From positions 1,093,501-1,157,500 of the forward strand of contig CALNXK010000003.1 in NCBI GenBank assembly GCA_942486035.1: 64,000 nt of DNA, read 5' to 3'. Positions 13,101 through 24,439 of this stretch are shown one piece after another. The notes below the pieces were generated by a model. The model made no database searches. It was given only the letters and a program-made list of their open reading frames with translations, and was not told where the DNA came from. The stretch comes from Porites lobata (lineage: Eukaryota; Cnidaria; Anthozoa; Scleractinia; Poritidae). Made by a program: the position numbers and the translations under genes. The first letter of the stretch is position 1. Each line of letters opens with the position of its first letter.

Positions 13101-16100
13101 ACAACAGCCACCTCTCTACAGCAGCCATTTTTTTGGCAGACAGTCCTTACATTCACTCTTGTTTCAACCTTTTTACAACAGCCACCTCTCTACAACAGCC
13201 ATTTTTTTGGCAGACAGTCCTTACATTCACTCTTGTTTCAACCTTTTTACAACAGCCACCTCTCTACAACAGCCATTTTTTTGGCAGACAGTCCTTACAT
13301 TCACTCTTGTTTCAACCTTTTTACAACAGCCACCTCTCTACAGCAGCCATTTTTTTGGCAGACAGTCCTTACATTCACTCTTGTTTCAACCTTTTTACAA
13401 CAGCCACCTCTCTACAACAGCCATTTTTTGGCAGACAGTCCTTACATTCACTCTTGTTTCAACCTTTTTACAACAGCCACCTCTCTACAACAGCCATTTT
13501 TTTTTGGCAGACAGTCCATACATTCACTCTTGTTTCAACCTTTTACAACAGCCACCTCTCTACACCAGCCATTTTTTTGGCAGACAGTCCTTACATTCAC
13601 TCTTGTTTCAACCTTTTTACAACAGCCACCTCTCTACAACAGCCATTTTTTTTGGCAGACAGTCCTTACATTCACTCTTGTTTCAACCTTTCTACAACAG
13701 CCACCTCTCTACAGCAGCCATTTTTTTGGCAGACAGTACTTACATTCACTCTTGTTTCAACCTTTTTACAACAGCCACCTCTCTACAACAGCCATTTTTT
13801 TGGCAGACAGTCCATACATTCACTCTTGTTTCAACCTTTTTACAACAGCCACCTCTCTACAACAGCCATTTTTTTGGCAGACAGTCCATACATTCACTCT
13901 TGTTTCAACCTTTCTACAACAGCCACCTCTCTACAGCAGCCATTTTTTTGGCAGACAGTACTTACATTCACTCTTGTTTCAACCTTTTTACAACAGCCAC
14001 CTCTCTACAACAGCCATTTTTTTGGCAGACAGTACTTACATTCACTCTTGTTTCAACCTTTTTACAACAGCCACCTCTCTACAGCAGCCATTTTTTTGGC
14101 AGACAGTCCTTACATTCACTCTTGTTTCAACCTTTTTACAACAGCCACCTCTCTACAACAGCCATTTTTTGGCAGACAGTCCTTACATTCACTGTTGTTT
14201 CAACCTTTTTACAACAGCCACCTCTCTACAACAGCCATTTTTTTGGCAGACAGTCCTTACATTCACTCTTGTTTCAACCTTTTTACAACAGCCACCTCTC
14301 TACAGCAGCCATTTTTTTGGCAGACAGTACCTACATTCACTCTTGTTTCAACCTTTTTACAACGGCCACCTCTCTACAATGGCCACGTCTCTACAATGGC
14401 CATTTTTGGGGGGCAGACAGTCCATACATTGACTCTTGTTTCAACCTCTCTACAACGGCCACTTTCTTCTGTCCCCAAGGTGGCCGTTGTGGAGAGGTTC
14501 AACTGTACTTTGTAATGCAAAATCTTGAATTCCACTTGTCTTATCTTGTATTCGGTCTGTCTTTTGTTTCAGGAAAAAGAAGGATGTCATTCCACTCTGT
14601 ACACTCTAAAATGGTTCATGCAATGTTTCCTTGACAGGGTGAGCTTTTGCTTCTATAGTATAAGATCCAAGGGATCAAAGTAAAGGACATGCTATAAAGG
14701 TGCAACCTAAGCTTGTTTGTGTTTCCTTGTTCTCGTATTGACAATTATATCATGGAAATTCAAGTACGAACCATAGGCAAATTTTCCATTACGTTGTTGA
14801 AGATAAGTTCAACATCTCGCTAATTTCCCACCACCAAGTATGTACTTTGCACTTTTATATTGTGTTGTAGAGTCGAATCCCAGTTTATTCCCTTCCTCAG
14901 CCAAGCGTATTTTACCCCTCGATAATTTGAAGTTTAATGTTTAAAACAGATTTTCTTTTCTCAAAAGGTAAAAAAATTGAGGTGCCTCTTTCGTGCACAT
15001 TGCGCCTCTTCAAGCGAGAAAAATTTGACGGGGTGGGGGGGACGCCCAGTCTAGTAGCCCTTGGGATATGTGAATTTCACCAAAGTTATTTTTAGACCTA
15101 TTAAACTCTTGTAGTTATCGGAAGTTGGTTTCCGGAGAGGTCCGCGAACTTTTATTCGGCGTTGTCGAGAGAGAATTCAACAGTCGCCATTAGGATTTTC
15201 TGCATTTTTTGCTTTGAGGACTTGATTTGTGGACTTGATTAAAATGTGTAGACAACAATTCAAGATAAGTTAAGTAAAATTCTCATATCCCGTCTAACCC
15301 CCTAAGATTCCGTCTCTGTCCCTCTTGATCTCTGTCTTTGGTTTTCGCCGGATTATTTCTTTTGGATGTTATTCCTTGCAGGATCTAATAGTGTTGTTCT
15401 GTTTTGTTGTTAGACACCGTTTACCTTGACGCTAAGATTATGGGACATATTTATGCTGGAAGGAGACAGACTTCTTACTGCAATGGCGTACAACATTATG
15501 AAAATGCACCGAAGTACGGTTTAATTTTGTTCCCTTTCTTTGGCAAATAAGGAGCACTATCTAAACGACCATAAATCACAGAATTTTCTAAACAAGAACA
15601 AAATTTTCCGAAAAGTTTCTGAAAAATCTGAAATCTTTTGCATTTTGGATGTAGCGTTTATTACATTTACAGTTAGTATTAGATTAAGGATTGTCATTAC
15701 ATTTCGCGGTGATACAGCTTTCAGGAAATGCTTGTAAAATATTAGACCAAGTCAGTGTTTCTCTAACTAATCTTATTGGTTTTTTTTTTTTTTGCTAGAA
15801 ATTTTCGTCAAAATGGGGCTAGAAGAAGTTGTGCAGTTCTTACAAGAGAGAATGCATTCTTACCCGTACGATGACGACGAAGTAATAGATATGCTCCAGG
15901 CCACCATGTTCGAGTTGAAACGTTTGGGACTGGACACTCCGCCGGCGCCTTCCAAAGAGGAGTTCCCATCACTCCCTCCTGGCGCATCACTAAAACGAGG
16001 CGTCTACCAAACTGCGTCTGCGCGTGCGAGAAAAAACAAGGAGAAAGATAAGATTATCCACGTTCCCATGGAGAGGCCACCCTCTCCTGCCTCGCCGGAA

Positions 16101-19100
16101 ATTTCCCCTCTTCGTGGCGTTCCGACGAATTTATCTCATTCGCCTTCAGCTAATATGTATCGGAGTGAGACTTCGGTTTCCACTTTCATGGGAACTCCTA
16201 CGGAATACCAAAGCCAAGCTTCGGTGGCAACCATAATCGAAATTCCGCGGCATCCGCCTCGCGGAGGACACAGTCCGTCACTGATGCGAGCGGACATGAA
16301 CCACCAGCACGTTGTGAACGATGATGCTCGCTGGCTAGACCAGCGAAAGAGCGATGGACATAACCTGGATGTTTTACGGTTTAAGCCTCCGGACAGTCGA
16401 ATGGTTTTTCGCTCTGAGACCGTTCTTTCCTCACCCGATGACTCTTTGGACGGGAGTATAAGACGGCGTAGGGTTACCGACAGCGGTTACAATACAGTGT
16501 CAACGTTTCGGCCAATCAATGGAGATGTGGACGCACTTGTAATGGCCGCCAAGCCCGGTGGCTCGCCCATTTGGAAACACCATCCAAACGAACATCAGGT
16601 CACTTTAACTTTTGTTTAGTTATGTACAGCGGAAGACAAAGGTGAAAAACGTTAGTTGTCGTGGAAACCGGTCGTTTCCATACGAACTCAAGCATTGAAA
16701 TTGCACAAAAAATTTCGATCACCTCAAGTATAGTTTGAGCGTGAACAAGAAAAATGTTTTGCTTGAATATTCTCCGTTGTTTAAGTCAAGTTCATGAAAC
16801 TATTTACAACTCGACTGAATAAACTTGTATCGAAACGACCGGTAATCGTTTTTGTGCGCCAGTCGATCTTATAAAAAGGCGGTAAAACTCTTTGGCAACA
16901 ATTAATCATGCGCGCACCGGTGCGGTAACAATACACTTTTTTTAACTCTTTACAATGCTGACGTAGCTGTCGTATTAGAGAGAGCGGATTATGTCTTTGT
17001 TTTAAATAGTGCGAAGCCGAATGGCCTGCAAGTTTGCTGCAAAGCAGTAAAGAATGAAGTGAACTCGTTTGCATGGAAGTGCATTGGCAACTTCTTAAGA
17101 ATCAGGCTTTATTGACCATTTTTATAACAAACTTTTGAACTTTGATTAGTGGATCTAACAGTACCGTAAGACTTTACTCGACCAGTATAGATATATTAAG
17201 GTATTATTTGGAACCATTATAAATGGCGTTTACGTGATCCGACTTGGCCCAGCTTAAAGCCTTTCTTTAAGACCAACGCGCGTGCTCACTTTTGTCTTTA
17301 ATGATAGTTCTGTAGATAAATATGAGATTTTAATCAATATCGTTCATCCTTTGGCGGATGCATGTAACATGTTCAAGGGGTTCTTAATGTTAAGCGTTAA
17401 AATTTTAAGACGTAGATGTCTCACTGTACAGGGCGGGGCAACCCTCTAAACGCGTAGCATGATTAATATTTGGCAGACAATTTCATAAAAAGAGAATTAA
17501 AGTTAGGATATATCAGTAAAGCCTGTTAAATTTAATGAATTTAAGCGGGAGAATCAAGAAGGCAATACAGCCATGTGCATGTACTTTATTTGAAAGAGAA
17601 ATGTTACCACCGATGTCGTTGAGATTGAGGCTGTAGATCGTATTATAAGTAACAAATCAAGACTACGAATTTTAGACGTTTCCTTATATTGAAGAAGTTT
17701 ATGATTAAAATTTTACTCGTGGAGTTCTTGATTGTTATTTATTGATTTGTGTTATCCGTATTTTTACCAAAAGGCGTAGCTGTAAATTGAGTTGAGACGT
17801 GGTTTGCTAGTGCACGTGACTCGTATGAATCCTAGTTATATTCACAAGTCAAGGTTTCTAATGTGTCACGTTGGTCATAAGTCAGTGACAGCACTGGCGT
17901 GACACTAAACGAGAGACTCGATTGTGCGGACTGCTGTTTTGAATTCGCAGAAGTTAACAGAATCTAACAGATATAGGGAGAAAATTGCTGTCATGGTCTT
18001 AGCAGCATCCTGTGCCATGAACACCGCCTTGACCGTCTCTACCGGCAGCACATTGACGCACGGGGAATATGGCGTTGATTTTCTCTTTTTATGGCACCTT
18101 ACTAACGTCAAATAACTGAACTAATAACATTCAGAGCTTCTTAAGTGACCAAAACATTCGGTGAAGTTTCAACTCTTAGACGAGCACTACATTTGTCTAG
18201 CCTAGTATGATCGGCAATGTTGGCCAGTCGCCATTTCAAAGCAACTGAATCAAGCAAAACCAATACCTGGTACATGATACTACTACTACTGTTTTTTTTT
18301 ACGTTTTACTTAATGAGGAAAGACTTTATTTCACGAGATAGTCTCTGAGTGAAGCAATTCTTGGCAGTAACAGAAAACGTGTCGCAGTTACAAAACGTGG
18401 AGTACTACCGCACAGTATCTCGACAGACTTGAGGACGCATTCTCAGTGGTACCATATCTTTGCACGACTTTTTCCAGTTGGCACCATAAGCAAGAGAAAC
18501 ACCGCTAGAAAAGAAAAGGCAAGTGAAATTTTTAGAAGCACTTGACTCACCCACAAACGCGACAGTTTTACTCTAAAAGGTCTAATCACTAATCTCAGTT
18601 TTGAACTAATGCAAAACAGAATTGAGTAGATTGGTGTTCTCTTCTAAACGGTCTTGTGTATGCCTTACCGTTTCATTCGCCGCAAGTCATGTGCAGTCCT
18701 TACTTGTGAATGTAACTGTGGACAGTTTAATCATTCACTGTGTACTTAGTTTGTTACCTGCTGCATGTTAGTGTAAAAAACGACCAAACAAGACATCAAA
18801 GAAAACAAGCTACTCGTTTCGACCTATAGAATTTCTACAAAGCAAGGATGGGGAAAGGTGCTCAAAGTTGCTTCGAGACATAAGTGCAGTTTAAGGGCGA
18901 GAGAAGAAATTTTCTCGCGCTTTCTCAGGAGCTTGTCAAAGGTTTTGGGTGGTAATTAATTGTCGTAGTTCTATTCTTTGTGGTTAATTTTCCTTACTAA
19001 CTCCTTCTTTTTCTTCATAGAATTCCAGTCGACGGAGTATGCGCAATAACAGAACCGGAAGCCAGTCCAGCTTGAGCAGCAGGAACAGTCAGTTTAGCCT

Positions 19101-19158
19101 GCAGAATGTCACGTGGGAGGCTTCTAAAACGAACTTGTTCGGTATCACAGAGCTTTGA
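1164..19158 (+). CDS. USP6NL: USP6NL/RN-tre-like TBC-domain Rab GTPase-activating protein
   Basis: Proposed exons: 1164-1167, 4890-4957, 5300-5385, 6376-6409, 7131-7211, 8126-8230, 8894-9003, 9346-9394, 10201-10266, 10600-10654, 10876-10970, 14573-14638, 15414-15513, 15799-16598 and 19021-19158. All junctions are GT-AG and phase-consistent, giving about 618 residues. The order matches vertebrate USP6NL: KYDR, WEDANFFVYKVTDRYGF, the YKGIP block, then the TBC core. The catalytic arginine motif IxxDxxR is at about I142-R148 (IDLDVNRT) and the glutamine finger YxQ at Y183-Q185 (GYCQGMS), so GAP activity towards an endosomal Rab such as Rab5 is expected from the family. After ELKRLGLDTPP the C-terminal 270 residues are Ser/Pro/Arg-rich and probably disordered. 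The first exon is inferred: ATG plus A before a perfect GTAAGT donor supplies the one base the next exon needs. The last exon is also inferred; if 16599 is not spliced, the protein ends at a TAG at 16617-16619. The TBC core is certain, the two ends less so. Confidence 0.87.
2558..2906. mobile_element. Non-autonomous hAT-like element with 6-bp target duplication
   Basis: It begins CAGGGATGTCAA and ends TTTTACATCCCTG. The flanks TAACCA (2552-2557 and 2907-2912) form a perfect 6-bp target-site duplication. It has no coding capacity and lies in intron 1 of the TBC gene. Confidence 0.75.
3653..4240. mobile_element. Non-autonomous hAT-like element with 6-bp target duplication
   Basis: The termini are CAGGGCTTCTGATA and TATCAGAAGCCCTG, a perfect 14-bp inverted repeat. 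ATATAA flanks it on both sides (3647-3652, 4241-4246). The interior is rich in GCGAAATTC-type words and has no long open frame. It lies in intron 1 of the TBC gene. Confidence 0.8.
5437..5602. mobile_element. Mariner-like MITE
   Basis: The left end CAGTTGAACCTTGATATAATGAA is mirrored by CTTCATTATGTTGAGGCTCCACTG at the right end. An internal near-copy reads AACCTTGATATAACGAA. CAGT...ACTG ends suggest a Tc1/mariner-type MITE. It lies in the intron after 5385. Confidence 0.7.
7700..7800 (-). repeat. Dispersed repeat family, copy 1 (reverse)
   Basis: The segment containing GGAGACAAAGGAAATAGAGG, AACCTAGGTTAAAA and TTTGACCTGTC is the reverse of copies at about 10410-10500 and 29710-29830. All share the palindromic core AGGTTAAAA..TTTTAACCT. 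The family is not identified. Confidence 0.55.
7832..8009. mobile_element. Non-autonomous hAT-like element with 6-bp target duplication
   Basis: It is 178 bp long, beginning CAGGGCTGTCATTAAAAG and ending TTAGTGACAACCCTG. CATGTA duplications lie at 7826-7831 and 8010-8015. Its left end resembles that of the 2558-2906 element, so the two are probably related. Confidence 0.75.
10069..10135. repeat. Short foldback related to the 53268-53418 element
   Basis: It reads CCGGTTGTTCAAACGTTGGATAG and then GTTATCCACCTTTTGATCAACTGGG. The same GTTGTTCAAA and TATCC words bound the longer element near 53.3 kb. Confidence 0.5.
10410..10500 (+). repeat. Dispersed repeat family, copy 2
   Basis: GTTACGGGTCAAAATCATATTCAGGTTAAAA followed by ATTCTCTATTTACTTTGTTTCC matches the copy at 29710-29830 and, reversed, the one at 7700-7800. 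It lies in an intron of the TBC gene. Confidence 0.55.
10712..10796. repeat. Low-complexity TTTAA tract
   Basis: Repeated TTTAATTTAATT words with slippage variants, within an intron of the TBC gene. Confidence 0.8.
11857..14505. repeat. 74-bp minisatellite (about 34 copies) inside an inverted-repeat element
   Basis: The array repeats a 74-bp unit running ACAACAGCCACCTCTCTACA, then ACAGCCATTTTTTTGGCAGA, CAGTCC(T/A)TACATTCACT(C/G)T and TGTTTCAACCTTTTT. Copies differ mainly in the T-run length and at a few single-base positions; some near 12060-12130 are truncated. Outermost sequence CAGTCTAACCTCCACTAACAG is answered near 14480-14505 by GGCCGTTGTGGAGAGG plus TTCAACTG, an imperfect terminal inverted repeat. 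Because 74 is not a multiple of 3 and the unit lacks stops on the plus strand, all three plus frames stay open for 800-900 codons without being coding. The whole array lies in the intron between 10970 and 14573. Confidence 0.93.
16620..19020 (+). other. Last intron of the TBC gene, or its 3' flank if the intron is retained
   Basis: No exon, family or large repeat was recognised in these 2.4 kb. If the donor at 16599 (CAG|GTCACT) is used, this is intron, ending in TTTTTCTTCATAG at 19020. If not, it is 3' untranslated and flanking sequence. Confidence 0.5.
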
Positions 19159-20682
19159 GTTAGCAAATACTGATTGTGAGTTGGTGACAAAGGGCTTTGG
19201 GAACACAGCAAAGCAAGCCAATGGCTACAGCTGCGCCTTCCGCTATAATTTGCCGCTCTGCGATTGGTCAAGCCAGTTGTTTGATTTGCGCGCACCGTCG
19301 TCAACTGACATTCCCGTTCTGTTGCTAAATTAGGCTATTTATGAACATCTGATGTGGAGCTTTTGGCTAACGCAGTACACATGTATATCGCCAGTCGGAG
19401 TACAACTTCCACTGGGTCTTGAAGACGCACGGTTTTCACTAAGATGGTCACCCTCATGTGTTCTCAATGCGGGTCCAATTTTAAAAAAGTCATGGATAAA
19501 TGAGTATAATGATCACTCATCAAGTCGATCTCCCGCCTAGACGTAAACGGAGTTTGAATCTTACGGCTAGCAGGGTTCGAACGAGTGGTCGAAATCCTTG
19601 ATAGACGTGCCAAGAAGTTGAATATTTTAACCACTGTTAAATTATTACAAGCAAAGGTTTAATAATATATATCGTTGAATTTTACATGTATATTAAATTA
19701 AACGCAGCTCAGTTGCAATACAATACAATACGTCATTTACCCACGCTAGCGCGCGGGGGACGATGGGAAGAGGGACAACACGGGAACCTATCCTTCCCAT
19801 CCTTCCTCGCGCGCTTTGTTTTCCCTTTCCCCAACCTCCTTGCCAGAAGTCTCTGCGCAGGAAAGAAAAGGGTGATTGATTCCGTTGCCTGTTGGTTGAA
19901 GCTGCGACAAAGAAACTTGGCTTGATTCTCGTGTCACGGGAACGCTTCCATTATTCTTGAAAATTCTCAGATGGGGTCAGAAACCATGAGAATCGAAGTG
20001 AGAATGGCGAACTATACTAGTTTATGAAGATAAGCAAAGGATGATAAAGTTTCGGGTTTGCAGCGTGTCCCAAAAGTTCGTTACTCTACTTTACTAGTCT
20101 GTAATGCAGTACGATTTGATAACAAGCGAATCGTTTAAACAACAGTAGTGTCTTAATCTGATTGAAATAAATATTTCATAACTTGTTGTGCCATCTTTTG
20201 ACTCGAATATGTGATTTATTTCCGCGCCAAAGGTGTGCGTGGGCTAGATATATGTTGGTGCTTTGTCCGAATTGCTTAAACTCTTTCCTTGTTTTTCTGT
20301 GATCATCATGAAAGATAAACCCTCTTAACCCCAAAATTCTCAGTTGCGTGAGAGCATAAGCATGTATACTTCGATGTACTGGCTTAATCCTTTAAAGAGT
20401 ATTTTAAAATAGACATAAAATTATAAATATGGTAAAATATGCAAATCAAAATTGATTGACATGGAAGCGATACATTGCAGAAAAAAATTGCAATAGTCAA
20501 GTAGTTTGGTGGCGTCAGTCAAATAAGTATTTACGTGCGTTTCTCTTCTGTCGCTAGCTGATATATCGGATGCTTGAATTCTCGCCTACTCTCAAGTCCA
20601 GGCCCCAACTTTTCAAAAGCTGGAGAGCTTCTCTCGTTGTATGAAACACTCTCCAATGCCTGACTGTTGAAAACAACACTAA

Positions 20683-22238
20683 GGGACTGGTCAAAAAGTA
20701 TAGGGGGGCGGGGGGTGGTGGGCCGGAGCATTTGGAAATGTGGTTGATAAAAAACACATGACCCACCCCCTCCCTTCGGCACAAAAATGACTGACCCACC
20801 CCTAAAGCAAGGTTGGAAATTGCATGACCCACCCCCTAGTTAAAACATGGATGTTTGGTTTCCTCTTAATCATGTCCAATAAAACCTTGTTCTGTGTTTC
20901 ACAAAATTTGTTGATATACTGCTACAACCAATATCAAAATCACAGAAATCGTACCTTTCATTGAAAAGACAAATGTGAAAAACCCAACATTCCTTGTTTC
21001 GATGGACGTTAGGAGTCTTGAAACAAGTATACAGCAAAACGAGGGTATATTGAAATTGTCTGTCACAAAGCATATGAAAATTTCTACAAAGACAACCCAT
21101 TCCTACACATTACTTGCTGGAAATGCTTAGATTAATTGATCCTCAAAGAAAATTTCTTCCACTTCAATGGAAAGGACTACCTACAAAACCATGGAACTGC
21201 AATGGGCACAAAGACAGCAGATTTGATTCCTTTGCCAATATTTTCATGACATACATTGAAACAACAACTCTAAGCAAAACTGTCTTTAGAACAACAGTTT
21301 GGAAATGCTACGTACACGATATCTTTGCCCTATGGGACATGAGTAAACCAGACATCGAAGCCTTCATTGAACAAGCAAACTTTTGAATTCACGGCTGAAA
21401 CATTTGACACTACCAGTGACCCTGCGTTTTTAGACACGGTTGTATACAAAGGCACAAGATTCAAGGAAAAATCTATCCTTGATGCAAAGACACATTTTTA
21501 GCAAAGGCAAACCTTCTTGCACACACATTTCACCTTGTGTCACCCTCCAGATGTTAAAAAAGGATTTGTCAAAACAGAAGCCTTGAGAATCCTACGAAAA
21601 AACTCCTCAGAAACAACCTTTGAGAAAAATAATTCAAATTTAAAAAATAACACTTGATGGACGGAGGCTATCCACAATCTTTGATAGAAAACATACTATC
21701 AGAAATAAAATTCACAAAAGGGAGTCTAAACTCCTAAAACAAAACAACAACGAGGAAAAAGAAATATTGCCATTCGTGACACAATACCAGCCCTCAGTGT
21801 CTACTATAAAGGAAGCTTGAATGAAAAAATGGAATCTTATACAAAACCAACTGTAAACTCAATAAATTTTTAAAGAACAACCAATCATTTCCTTACAAAA
21901 AAAGAAAATCATTAAAGCACATGCTCGTAAGAGCCAAAAAAAAAAGGTTACGGGTTCCACGCCCGTATAGATGTACGGCCTGTCACCCTTTTGTACTTTC
22001 TCGCACAACAGGTTTGTGAGTATTTTAGCGATAATTCCAGCTGGCTGTGTTTTATATAACAAGTGTAGTCAACTGTCTCGTTAGTAGTTAGTGCCTATCT
22101 ATGTAATACAATAGGGTGACCCACCCCCTAAGGGTAGCTGAAGATTGCACGACCCACCCCTTGCACAAGGCTCAAAACCTCATGACCCACCCCCTCTCTG
22201 CTCCGGCCCACCTCCCTCTATACTTTTTGACCAGTCCC
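20683..22238. mobile_element. TIR DNA element with TAA target duplication
   Basis: The left end GGGACTGGTCAAAAAGTATA is repeated inverted at the right end (TATACTTTTTGACCAGTCCC, with one mismatch at its inner end). Similarity continues into GTGGGCCGGAGCA. TAA flanks both sides (20680-20682 and 22239-22241), as in PIF/Harbinger-type insertions. Subterminal CATGACCCACCCCCT boxes occur several times near each end. No transposase is visible; the interior holds a decayed reverse transcriptase. Confidence 0.8.
20865..22085 (+). pseudogene. Decayed Penelope-like reverse transcriptase with GIY-YIG remnant
   Basis: Broken frames give, in order, MDVRSLETSIQQNEGI (the 'DV.SLYTNIP..EGI' block), FLPLQWKGL, FANIFMTYIE, VWKCYVHDIFALW (the catalytic YxDD region, here YVHD), FLDTVVYKG and CHPPDV, ending with CVLYNKCSQL, which resembles the start of a GIY-YIG nuclease. 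The order fits Penelope-like retroelements. Frameshifts and stops occur throughout, and the second catalytic position carries His instead of Asp, so it is inactive. It sits entirely inside the 20683-22238 TIR element, by later insertion or by capture. Confidence 0.72.
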
Positions 22239-22650
22239 TAATTGTCTTTAATTTAATTATCCACTAAACTGGGGCCTGTAGGCGTTACTTGCCCTGGAGT
22301 ACAGTATACCTTTAATTTTCCACCCCATGGGTTATTGTTTCCCCTATCATAACCTGAGGTCGGGCAATCTATTTTCGTTTCGATTGGTAGATAAAATTAG
22401 GCCACCCACAGTCCTAGAAGAGATTGTATGCATGAGAGAGCTGCTAAAGTTGGGCCGGATGTAAAACTTCTATCGTGGAGGATTACGGAGGGAAGGAGGC
22501 GCCTCATTTATTGGTAAAGGATCCAATTTTCACTCAGAATCTCCATCGCTTGGGATCGTAACTAATCGTATGAGCAACTCGAGGAATAATTGTTAATTAA
22601 AGGGTGGGCTCGGTAGAACACAGGCGAGAACAAAGGCAACCCAGACTTTA

Positions 22651-22913
22651 TATGGGGGTTCGTTGGAATTTGAATTTTATTGGAGAATGTCTGAAAATAA
22701 ACAAAATACGATATAAATTACATTTTTTCAAAACAAATTCGCAATAAAAATGACTCATTTAGAAGAGCTCTAGAAGCGAACAGACATTGAAACACACAAC
22801 ATAAACACGAAGTCTTTTTTATTGCGAATTATAAAAAAACATGTAATTTAGATCGTATTTTGTTTATTTTTATACATTCCCCTATAAAATTCAAATCCCA
22901 ACGAATTCCCATA
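22651..22913. mobile_element. Foldback MITE with arms of about 100 bp
   Basis: TATGGGGGTTCGTTGG at the left is mirrored by CCAACGAATTCCCATA at the right. The arms stay complementary inwards through AAACAAAATACGAT/ATCGTATTTTGTTT to TTCGCAATAAAAA/TTTTTTATTGCGAA. Confidence 0.75.
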
Positions 22914-22934
22914 CAGAGTCTGAGTAGCCTCCCC

Positions 22935-23013
22935 GCAGACGTCCTTTGGGGTTCGTTCGTCGCGCATTTATTTCTCCCGAATGCGTGACGAACGAACCAC
23001 AAAGGACGTCTGC
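22935..23013. repeat. Compact hairpin repeat
   Basis: Arms GCAGACGTCCTTTGGGGTTC and GAACCACAAAGGACGTCTGC extend through CGTTCGTC and GACGAACG around a short loop. It is a near-perfect 35-bp stem, probably a tiny foldback element. Confidence 0.75.
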
Positions 23014-23449
23014 ATGGAGACTAGAGTCTGAGCCGCCTGTGGGTAGAAGCGGATTACTTTTTCTCAACTTTTCAGTCCTTTCCAAAGCAAAAGATCAAAG
23101 AAGAATCCTTTGGTGCTTCCTAGAACCTTATTAAACCAGGCGGGTCTTTAAACGCCAGCCCTTCCTTTTTTTTTACCCTGAAGGGGCCGTTACACCCCTT
23201 TGCCCATATTGTCAAAGCATGCCATTTGAAGCTTAAAGCAAGGTGAGACAGACCTCTCTCCATCTAGAAGCAAAAAAGAAAGCAAAACTTTCCTTGTGTA
23301 AATTTCTGACGGGAGCTAGCTTCGCTCGTTTCCAGAAAGACCTGACAATGTTATAGTCCGAAAAACCTTTGTTTTATGCATTCAAGGTATAGGTTTCAAT
23401 AAATTTAATTTTGCAGATAACGTGATCCCGGAGTATATTAGTCAATTGA

Positions 23450-23580
23450 TAAAAATCGGTCAAACCTGATTTGATTGATATCGATTGTATCAATCAATCT
23501 GTAGAAATCGATGACACACTCGTTTCGTTCATCGATTTATCTTGATTTTTACCGATTTCATCGATTTATATCGGAAGATT
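23450..23580. repeat. Cluster of ATCGAT words
   Basis: GATATCGATTG, AAATCGATG, TCATCGATTTATC, TCATCGATTTATATCGG and relatives recur within about 130 bp, with AAAATCGG and CCGAT at its margins. It may be an imperfect palindromic element; no function is assigned. Confidence 0.45.
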
Positions 23581-23780
23581 CAACAAACTAACTTGCAAAC
23601 AGTTAATTTTTCCTCAATCAAACGATAATTTTGCTCCCACTTTTTTTTAATCACTCGATAATTCTAACCAATATTTACTTCTCACACGAGGTTCGTAAAA
23701 TTGGAAATCAACTGCATGCACCGGGTTCTGGAGGTGGTCAAACGGTCTGGACAAGGTATTTTATATATACATCCATTTCC

Positions 23781-24260
23781 ACAGGTAGCCCAAGCTCGAA
23801 ATATGAGCACGGCGGCGAGCATGGGCATTTTTGAATAACATTCAAAATATAAGGATTTGTCTGGGAAAAAAAACCTTTCGTTTTTGTAACCTACGAAAAT
23901 GAAAGGATTTCAATAAAAAACAGTTTACCTTACTTAAAATGTGTGTTACGTCTCTCCTGTGTGGTCCACAGGCCGATTTATGGCCGTTTTATGGGTTTTT
24001 ATGTAAACGGTTTTCTCTCTATATGAAGGAAACTTTTTAATATACAGAGAGAAAACCGTTTGCATAAAAGCCCATAAAACGGCCATAAATCGGCCTGTGG
24101 ACCACACAGGAGAGACGTAACACACATTTTAAGTAAAGTAAGCTGTTTTTTATCGAAATCCTTTCATTTTCGTAGGTTACAGAAACGATAGGTTTTTTTC
24201 CCATACAAATCCTTATATTTTGAATGCCGATGCTCATACTTCGAGCTTGGGCGTACCTGT
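23781..24260. mobile_element. 480-bp foldback element with arms of about 235 bp
   Basis: It starts ACAGGTAGCCCAAGCTCG and ends CGAGCTTGGGCGTACCTGT. The arms are nearly perfect complements into GAGAGAAAACCGTTT beside a small AT-rich loop near 24028. It has no coding potential. A half copy lies at 24957-25120. Confidence 0.85.
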
Positions 24261-24439
24261 GCTATTTCAATAAAGGTTCCATGCTTCATAGCCCGCGGTG
24301 CATTACGGGAGCAAGTCCAGTAAATTATAATGTGCCCACGACGAACCTAGAAACCTAGAAAGCAAACGCTACTGACGCTTCAATGCCATGTCAGCAGGAC
24401 GTTACGACCATGTATTTCAAAACACTGAATCCTAGGCTT

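Noticed and set aside
11857..14505. CRISPR-like array.
   Set aside because: Units are directly adjacent with no unique spacers, in an intron of an animal gene.
11831..14634. Three overlapping plus-strand open frames of 809-901 codons.
   Set aside because: They are the same 74-bp minisatellite read in three frames. The unit has no stop codon in any plus frame, and the array lies inside an intron flanked by proven TBC exons.
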